The notes beneath the pieces were generated by a model. The model made no database searches. It saw only the letters and a list, made by a program, of their open reading frames with translations, and was not told the origin of the DNA. Below, in pieces: positions 59,265-64,000 of a stretch of DNA of 64,000 nt. The position numbers were made by a program, and so were the translations under genes. Positions within the stretch are counted from its first letter, which is position 1. The number at the start of each line of letters is the position of its first letter. Source of the DNA: Leptospira sp. Its GTDB lineage: Bacteria; Spirochaetota; Leptospiria; Leptospirales; Leptospiraceae. Location: positions 216,393-280,392 of the forward strand of contig JACVCB010000001.1 of NCBI GenBank assembly GCA_016742255.1, read 5' to 3'.

Positions 59265-59768
59265 TTATTTCATAAAAATGTCAGATAAAAATTTAAGATA
59301 ATGATCATCTATAGTTTTATTATTTGATGCAAGGAAAAAAGGTGATTGCCATTTTTGCGTTAATATTCCCTGTTTGTTATTGGGTTTGTCCCATCGAGGG
59401 TAAACTCTGAAACCTAGTTTCCCTTTTAGTTTGCCAAAAAGAATTCCTCTTTCATTTAAAATTTCTTTGTTAAATAAAAAATATCCAATATTGTCTTTAT
59501 GAATCGTTTCAATGATAGTAAGATCAAAAGAGTCTTTATATTGATAAGGTTCGATAGGTCCATTTTTACTTCTTTTCCAAAGAGTAACAAAAAGTCCATT
59601 TTTTTTGGGTGTGTTATTTGCTGTTCGAAAAATCACCTTCTGATTGTTACATAGAAAACTACAGGCATTGTAATTTTTGCTCTCCTTTTCAATGACGAGA
59701 TTTTCAATTTTTAATTCTAATGGATCAAAAAGATCTTTTTGTATGTTAACTAAATAATCAGGGAACAT
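59265..59768 (-). CDS. MepB family protein
   Basis: A 167-residue protein resembling MepB, the small protein encoded beside the MepA exporter in staphylococci. Matching points are NACSFLCNNQKVIFRTANNTPKK split as ACSFLCNNQKVIFR and NTPKKNG, then FVTLWKRS, and the C-terminal GFRVYPRWD and TQKWQ. The biochemical function of the family is unknown. Here no MepA or MepR gene is beside it, but an SMR exporter follows 36 bp away on the same strand in the upstream direction. Confidence 0.8.
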   Translation of the reverse strand: MFPDYLVNIQKDLFDPLELKIENLVIEKESKNYNACSFLCNNQKVIFRTANNTPKKNGLFVTLWKRSKNGPIEPYQYKDSFDLTIIETIHKDNIGYFLFNKEILNERGILFGKLKGKLGFRVYPRWDKPNNKQGILTQKWQSPFFLASNNKTIDDHYLKFLSDIFMK

Positions 59769-59804
59769 GTGAATGAATTTGTTTGTTGTAGGTAAATTTC
59801 AGGA

Positions 59805-60131
59805 TTAGTGAGAAAGAAACTTAAGTCCAATGATAGATACCACCAAAGTGGCAAGGAAAAAAATCCTCCAAAATTCTATTGGTTCTTTGAAGAAAATTAT
59901 TCCAACAATGACGGTTCCAACTGCTCCTATCCCCGTCCAAACTGCGTAACTAGTTCCTATTGGTAAAGATTTGGTAACATGTATCAGTAAACCCATACTG
60001 AAACAAAGTGAAACAAAAAAACCTAAATACCAATAATAAACCAAATTACCAAAGGAATCCTTTGCCTTTCCTAAGCAAAAAGCAAACAGAACTTCAAATA
60101 AACCCGCAAGAAACAGTAATACCCAGTTCAT
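59805..60131 (-). CDS. SMR-family exporter (SugE/Gdx or Qac type)
   Basis: A four-TM small multidrug resistance protein of 108 residues. The essential Glu is E13 in LAGLFEVLFA, and the family core is PIGTSYAVWTGIGAVGT with FFKEP following. The sequence is nearer to the SugE/Gdx guanidinium exporters than to EmrE, but this is by eye. SMR proteins act as dimers, and some need two genes; only one is seen here. No guanidine riboswitch was recognised upstream. Confidence 0.85.
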   Translation of the reverse strand: MNWVLLFLAGLFEVLFAFCLGKAKDSFGNLVYYWYLGFFVSLCFSMGLLIHVTKSLPIGTSYAVWTGIGAVGTVIVGIIFFKEPIEFWRIFFLATLVVSIIGLKFLSH

Positions 60132-60268
60132 ACAAACTCCACTAGAACCGATATACCATGTTCTCTTTCAAATGTAAATTGGTTTATTCTTAAGATTATC
60201 CCGATAGATCACATTAAATATTTATTCAACTATTTGGTTTAGTAATTGACTAAAAAAAATCAAACTAG

Positions 60269-60661
60269 ATGTTATGCCAAATGATTGAATATAAGAAAAA
60301 AGAACAGATGTTGAACAGGGTATTTGCGGCGCTTGCTGACCATACAAGAAGACAAATGTTGGCAAGGCTTAGAAAGGGTTCTTTGAGTATTTCGGAACTT
60401 GCTGAGCCAATTTCGATGTCGTTTGCTGGAGTCGCAAAACACATCGAAGTTTTGACAGAAGCAAAGTTGGTTCGAAAAGTTCGTGCACAAGAAGACGGGC
60501 GAAGTTATCGATTGGAACTTGAAAACCAAACATTATCAGAAGCAAGTCATTGGATACTATATCACCAAGAGTTTTGGACGAATAAATTAGCAAGGTTAGA
60601 GGCATTCTTAGAGGAGAAAGAACATGAACCCCCAAGTAATAAAAGTCGAAAGAGAAATTAA
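60269..60661 (+). CDS. ArsR-family transcriptional regulator
   Basis: A winged-helix repressor of up to 130 residues. The domain begins at NRVFAALADHTRRQMLARL, so ATG 60308 is a plausible alternative to 60269. Recognition helix: SISELAEPISMSFAGVAKHIEVL. No metal-binding Cys cluster is visible, which fits the subgroup that is coupled to SRPBCC proteins and senses other signals. The gene overlaps the SRPBCC gene at 60624 by 38 bp, so they are cotranslated, and it probably controls its own operon. Confidence 0.88.
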   Translation: MLCQMIEYKKKEQMLNRVFAALADHTRRQMLARLRKGSLSISELAEPISMSFAGVAKHIEVLTEAKLVRKVRAQEDGRSYRLELENQTLSEASHWILYHQEFWTNKLARLEAFLEEKEHEPPSNKSRKRN

Positions 60662-61088
60662 TGCAGATTTAAATCGAATTTTTCAAGCATGGTTAAATGC
60701 AGAACATCTTTCACGTTGGTTTCTGTCAGGAGAAAATATTGGCATTGAATCTGTTTTTATCGATCCAAGACCTGGTGGAAAATTTTCAATTAACATGAGT
60801 ATAGATGGAAAAATATTCCCACATACAGGTGAATATATAACCATTGAAGAGCCACACAAATTGGTATTTACTTGGTGTTCTCATGCAACAGATAACAGAT
60901 TAACGCTAGTTACTGTTACATTAAAGGATATATCAAAAAAAACAAATGATATAAATGTAACATCGAATCAGCCAAGAACTTTAATAACCTTGGTTCATGA
61001 AAAATTAATCAGCGATATTGAAATTAAAAACCATAATCATGGCTGGACAAATGTACTGGAAGCCTTAGATATTTGGTTCCGTGACTAG
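60624..61088 (+). CDS. SRPBCC (AHSA1-like) protein
   Basis: A 154-residue START-like domain of the Aha1/CalC group: VEREINADLNRIFQAWLNAEHLSRWF, split here as VEREINADLNRIF and FQAWLNAEHLSRWF, then PRPGGKFSI, GEYITIEEPHKLVFTW and the C-terminal GWTNVLEALDIWF. It folds around a hydrophobic pocket for a ligand. Overlap with the ArsR gene indicates a common operon in which the ligand-binding protein and the regulator work together. Confidence 0.87.
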   Translation: MNPQVIKVEREINADLNRIFQAWLNAEHLSRWFLSGENIGIESVFIDPRPGGKFSINMSIDGKIFPHTGEYITIEEPHKLVFTWCSHATDNRLTLVTVTLKDISKKTNDINVTSNQPRTLITLVHEKLISDIEIKNHNHGWTNVLEALDIWFRD

Positions 61089-61132
61089 ATTTAATAAAGA
61101 TATAATAAAATTATTTAAATAAGGAGTGTTGT

Positions 61133-61600
61133 ATGGGAATTTATCACAAAATCGGAGTTAAAGCTTCCATTGATGAGGTAATGAGTGCATTGACCACAAA
61201 GTTAGGTTTGTCTAATTGGTGGACAAAAGATGTAGGCGGAATTTTTGCAAACGGAGTTTCCGCTATAGGTGAAGTGATTACTTTTGAGTTTGGTCACGGG
61301 AATGCAATTGAGATGAAAGTACAGGAGATTTCTCCTAAACAAGTTATCTGGGAATGTGTTTCAGGACCAATGGATTGGATTGGTTCTCATATTGATTTCC
61401 AATTGAATTTAGGAAAAGCAACAAAAGGCGAAGAGATGACAATCCTTTACTTTCGGCATCATGATTGGAAAAACGAATCTGAGTTTACTGCGCATTGTAG
61501 TATGAAGTGGGCTACGTTTCTTTTGAGTCTCAAAAATTTACTGGAAACTGGAAATGGTAGACCCGCGCCGGATGATATTAAAATTGATGATATGAACTGA
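61133..61600 (+). CDS. Second SRPBCC-domain protein
   Basis: A 155-residue START-like protein beginning MGIYHKIGVKASIDEVMSAL. Typical parts are LGLSNWWTKDVGG, ITFEFGH, VIWECVSGPMDWIGSHIDF and FTAHCSMKWATFLLSLKNLLE. It has a strong Shine-Dalgarno (AAGGAG, 7 nt before ATG) and lies 44 bp after the first SRPBCC gene, so it is probably the third gene of the ArsR operon. The two SRPBCC proteins share only the fold pattern, so they are not a recent duplication. Confidence 0.85.
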   Translation: MGIYHKIGVKASIDEVMSALTTKLGLSNWWTKDVGGIFANGVSAIGEVITFEFGHGNAIEMKVQEISPKQVIWECVSGPMDWIGSHIDFQLNLGKATKGEEMTILYFRHHDWKNESEFTAHCSMKWATFLLSLKNLLETGNGRPAPDDIKIDDMN

Positions 61601-61796
61601 TTTTCAATCATACTATTATATCTTCATTTGTTCTTTGTCATGATGCAAACTTCATTCCTTACATTCTTATTTAAACATAGAATTGTAAAAATCTTAAGTT
61701 AAAATGTGAATCAAGGTTTATCATTCAATTTGCATCCTGATTAGGCGAAGGATAGTTCCATCCAATAAGTTAAAAATGGGGTTAAAATAAATTATA

Positions 61797-61828
61797 ATAC
61801 ATTGATAAATTGAATTTTATCAATGTAT
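61797..61828. repeat. 13-bp perfect inverted repeat in the 308-bp intergenic gap
   Basis: The gap 61601-61908 has no gene. It is AT-rich and contains a 13-bp perfect inverted repeat, ATACATTGATAAA (61797-61809) and TTTATCAATGTAT (61816-61828), separated by 6 bp. No T-run follows, so it is not an obvious terminator. It lies 80 bp before the GST-like gene and could be an operator for a dimeric regulator or a stable RNA hairpin. Confidence 0.6.
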
Positions 61829-61908
61829 AGAAATTAGTTAAATTCTAGCAATAAAATTGAAGAAATTATTGCCAATTGTATCTTCTTTTCTTTGATATCA
61901 AGATTAAG

Positions 61909-62508
61909 ATGGAATTATATGAATTTGCGTTGTCTGGAAATTGTTACAAAGTTAGATTGATGTTGTCTTTATTGAATTTAGAATATGTTAGTCGAATTGT
62001 TAATGGTCCCGAAAAAGAACAAAAATCTTCTTCCTTCTTGGAAATGAATCCTTTTGGCCAAGTGCCAGTATTCAGAGATAATGATATTGTTTTAAGAGAT
62101 AGCCAAGCTATATTAGTATACTTATCGAAAGCTTATGGTGGAAACGATTGGTTCCCTGAGAATTCTGTCGATGCAGCGGAAATTGTAGGATGGTTATCAA
62201 CAGCTGCAAACGAAGTATCACGAGGTCCGAGTGCATTACGTGCACATTTTATATTAGGACGTCCCATAAATTTGGAAGAAGCCAAATCTGTAACAACAAT
62301 TCTTCTGAATGTTTTAGAGAAACGATTATCAGAATTTCAATGGTTGGCTACAAATAAGGTTACTATTGCTGATATAGCAATTTATCCTTATATTGCGCTC
62401 GCTCATCAAGGTAATGTCAGTTTATTAGAATATAAATTTGTTCGAGAGTGGATGAACCGAATTCAAAATTTACCTGGATATATAGGTATGTTAGGATTGA
62501 CTTCTTAA
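61909..62508 (+). CDS. Glutathione S-transferase-like protein
   Basis: A 199-residue GST-fold protein. The N-terminal thioredoxin-like half (MELYEFALSGNCYKVRLML split as ALSGNCYKVR, then NPFGQVPVF and LRDSQAILVYL) carries the glutathione-site pattern with Ser or Cys as possible catalytic residue; the C-terminal helical half has TIADIAIYPYI. ATG 61909 is the family-like start; the frame extends to 61876. It may detoxify electrophiles; leptospires are not established glutathione producers, so another thiol is possible. Confidence 0.88.
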   Translation: MELYEFALSGNCYKVRLMLSLLNLEYVSRIVNGPEKEQKSSSFLEMNPFGQVPVFRDNDIVLRDSQAILVYLSKAYGGNDWFPENSVDAAEIVGWLSTAANEVSRGPSALRAHFILGRPINLEEAKSVTTILLNVLEKRLSEFQWLATNKVTIADIAIYPYIALAHQGNVSLLEYKFVREWMNRIQNLPGYIGMLGLTS

Positions 62509-62549
62509 ATTAAGTTTTCTAATGATTGGTAAGTGCAATGTCGGGAATT

Positions 62550-63128
62550 TTATTGTAGTTTTTCGCCGTTTTCCAGTTTTATAATGATTTCCTTTATGCG
62601 TTTTTCTCTTGTCTCAGCTTTTTTTGCTGTGTGTAGTTTGAATGCAATTGAGTATAAATTTGTTTTATTGAGGTTTTTGTAAACTTCAGTTGCTTTTTTA
62701 TTCTTTTGAAGTTCTTTCAGAAAGTCTTCAGGAACAGACATTTTGCTTGGAGAATCATATGCTTTTTCCCATCTACCATCAGCTTTTGCTTTTTCGACAG
62801 CTTCTAAACCTGCTGGTTTCATTTTTCCTTCATTGATTAGCCTTTCCACATGTCCTATATTGATTTTTGACCAAATACTTTTTGTTGTTCTTGGAGAAAA
62901 TTTTTGTAACCATGCTTGTTCATCATACGATTGTTTTTGGCTATCTATCCACCCGTAACATAATGCCACATCAAGTGCTTCTGCATATGTAATTGTTTTT
63001 TTTCCTGATTCTTTTTTGAAAATCTTGATCCAAATTCCAATAGAACTTTTATGATTTTTGCGAAGCCAAATTTCGAATGATTTTGATGTCGAAAATTCAA
63101 TTATAGGTAAAGTATTTGTTATAGCCAT
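62550..63128 (-). CDS. YdeI/OmpD-associated family protein
   Basis: A 192-residue protein with the pattern of the YdeI-like (bacteriocin-protection, OmpD-associated) family: FEIWLRKNHKSSIGIWI, YAEALDVALCYGWIDSQ, FSPRTTKSIWSKIN, HVERLINEGKM, and the C-terminal TAKKAETREKRI. Function is not established; members are linked to stress and envelope protection. It is a single gene on the minus strand, convergent with the GST-like gene. Confidence 0.85.
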   Translation of the reverse strand: MAITNTLPIIEFSTSKSFEIWLRKNHKSSIGIWIKIFKKESGKKTITYAEALDVALCYGWIDSQKQSYDEQAWLQKFSPRTTKSIWSKINIGHVERLINEGKMKPAGLEAVEKAKADGRWEKAYDSPSKMSVPEDFLKELQKNKKATEVYKNLNKTNLYSIAFKLHTAKKAETREKRIKEIIIKLENGEKLQ

Positions 63129-63326
63129 AAGATTTCGATCCGACAGGAAATGTATTGAGATTCTATCTTTTCAAAAGTTTCGTTTCCATCAATATTTTGT
63201 CATTACCAATTATTGGATAACGTTCTTAGAGGAGAGTTTTAAGTTTATTAATTTTCATAATTATGATTTCGAAACTTTGTAGATAAAGTGAGAGTTCCCT
63301 TGGAAGCTTTTTTTACTTTATTGTGA

Positions 63327-64000
63327 TCATTTTGAATACAAATATTGAAACCTAGCAGTTTCATCTTTAAAAATATCTTCCGGTATGAAAGTTAGGTTAA
63401 AATCTCCATTATTCATACAATTTTGATCACTTGCATAATTATTTTTTCCTAATGGATCTTTAGGAGTTTTTATGCCTTTAATCATAGCAATTTTGTTTTC
63501 AAACCAAAAGATGATGTTTACAGTATCGTCAACAGGCACATTGGCATATATGGAATTTGAGTAACTCCATTTAAAATTAATCCTTAATTTAGAAGTGCTG
63601 AATACAGAGTAGAATATAGAATTTTTTTCATCAAATTTTAATGATTTTAAGTTAATCTTAATACAAGCATTATCCACTGGAAGATCAAAATTCCAGAGTG
63701 TAAATTTATCAATATTGTCAAATTTTCTATATTGAATGACGTTGGGTAAGGATTCAGAGAATCTTTCTTGGTTAGATCCAGCATACTTCCATTCATTATC
63801 TATAACTTTATAGAGATTGTATGATTTTCCTGGGTTAATATTGGTAAATTTTACAGATATATTCTTGTTAAGATTTAATTCCGCATTTTTAAAATAGGCA
63901 TGAATTTCAAACATACCTGCAGAATCTAATTGTAAATGTGAATTTCTTTCAATATATTCTAAAGAATATCCTGATGATAAAAAATGAATCGGAGTATTGT
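63327..64000 (-). CDS. Surface-type protein of unknown function, 3' part
   Basis: The frame is open from the window's right end to a stop at 63327; the ATG at 63914 is internal, because the codons before it continue a sensible protein (SLEYIERNSHLQLDSAG then MFEIHAYF). The visible ~224 residues resemble C-terminal parts of large Bacteroidetes-type exported or lipoproteins (an SAGMFEI element followed by a beta-sandwich: NINPGKSYNLYKV, DNEWKYAG). Beta-rich, Asn- and Lys-rich sequence. The N-terminus and any signal peptide lie outside the window. Confidence 0.68.
   Translation of the reverse strand, partial: NTPIHFLSSGYSLEYIERNSHLQLDSAGMFEIHAYFKNAELNLNKNISVKFTNINPGKSYNLYKVIDNEWKYAGSNQERFSESLPNVIQYRKFDNIDKFTLWNFDLPVDNACIKINLKSLKFDEKNSIFYSVFSTSKLRINFKWSYSNSIYANVPVDDTVNIIFWFENKIAMIKGIKTPKDPLGKNNYASDQNCMNNGDFNLTFIPEDIFKDETARFQYLYSK

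Overview
The window reads as spirochaete chromosome, most likely a Leptospira and probably one of the saprophytic group. This is inferred from gene content and style: moderately AT-rich DNA, permissive spirochaetal lipoboxes, a leucine-rich-repeat lipoprotein, several chemoreceptor and STAS genes, dispersed tRNAs with no rRNA beside them, and many orphan Leptospira-type genes. No 16S gene is present to settle the species. There are no insertion sequences, phage genes or CRISPR arrays.

Positions 1-15,900 hold mainly core metabolism. They contain the 3' end of nadC, a bifunctional (p)ppGpp synthetase/hydrolase that overlaps nadC, and a GH13 glycosidase diverging from a peptide-binding lipoprotein. 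Next come a probable new kinase-fold protein, a GT-C-like membrane protein and pgeF. A minus-strand operon follows (phosphoglucomutase, argD, leuB, each overlapping the next by 4 bp), ending in a degenerate receiver-domain protein with Glu at the phosphorylation site. An aminotransferase/exonuclease pair and a CBS-domain protein close the stretch.

Positions 15,960-31,400 hold an Ile-Ala tRNA pair, hemW, a CAU tRNA, a bifunctional nuclease with a UVR tail, a phasin-like protein and an MFS exporter. A tandem-ACT protein, a predicted outer-membrane protein, a PilZ protein and a large orphan follow. A clear TPP riboswitch lies ahead of thiC. Then come an acyl-CoA dehydrogenase, an MBL-fold protein with two cyclic-nucleotide-binding domains, thioredoxin and two orphans.

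Positions 31,500-51,250 hold an exported protein, panD coupled to a Panacea-domain gene, and lipB. A membrane protein, a STAS/zinc-ribbon protein and murJ form one run. ileS, an LRR lipoprotein and a 739-residue orphan lie on the other strand. A six-TM chemoreceptor (with a possible leader peptide), a SCO-like protein, speD, a second GH13 enzyme, a lone STAS protein and a glycosyltransferase group (GT2, GT39/ArnT-like, and a Cys-rich small exported protein) complete it.

Positions 51,400-64,000 look more accessory. The most striking part is a minus-strand run from 57,460 down to 51,944. It encodes an ABC exporter, a soluble chemoreceptor with inverted architecture (signalling hairpin first, dCache sensor second, no membrane segment), two small helical proteins sharing a repeat motif, and a zinc-ribbon SDR protein lacking the catalytic Tyr. 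I regard this as the best candidate for an uncharacterised signalling system. Beyond it are single genes of kinds that often move between genomes: pseudouridine synthase, thioesterase, MepB, an SMR exporter, an ArsR/SRPBCC operon, a GST-like protein, a YdeI-like protein, and the 3' part of a surface-type protein running off the window end.

All functional calls come from reading motifs by eye; no database search was run.
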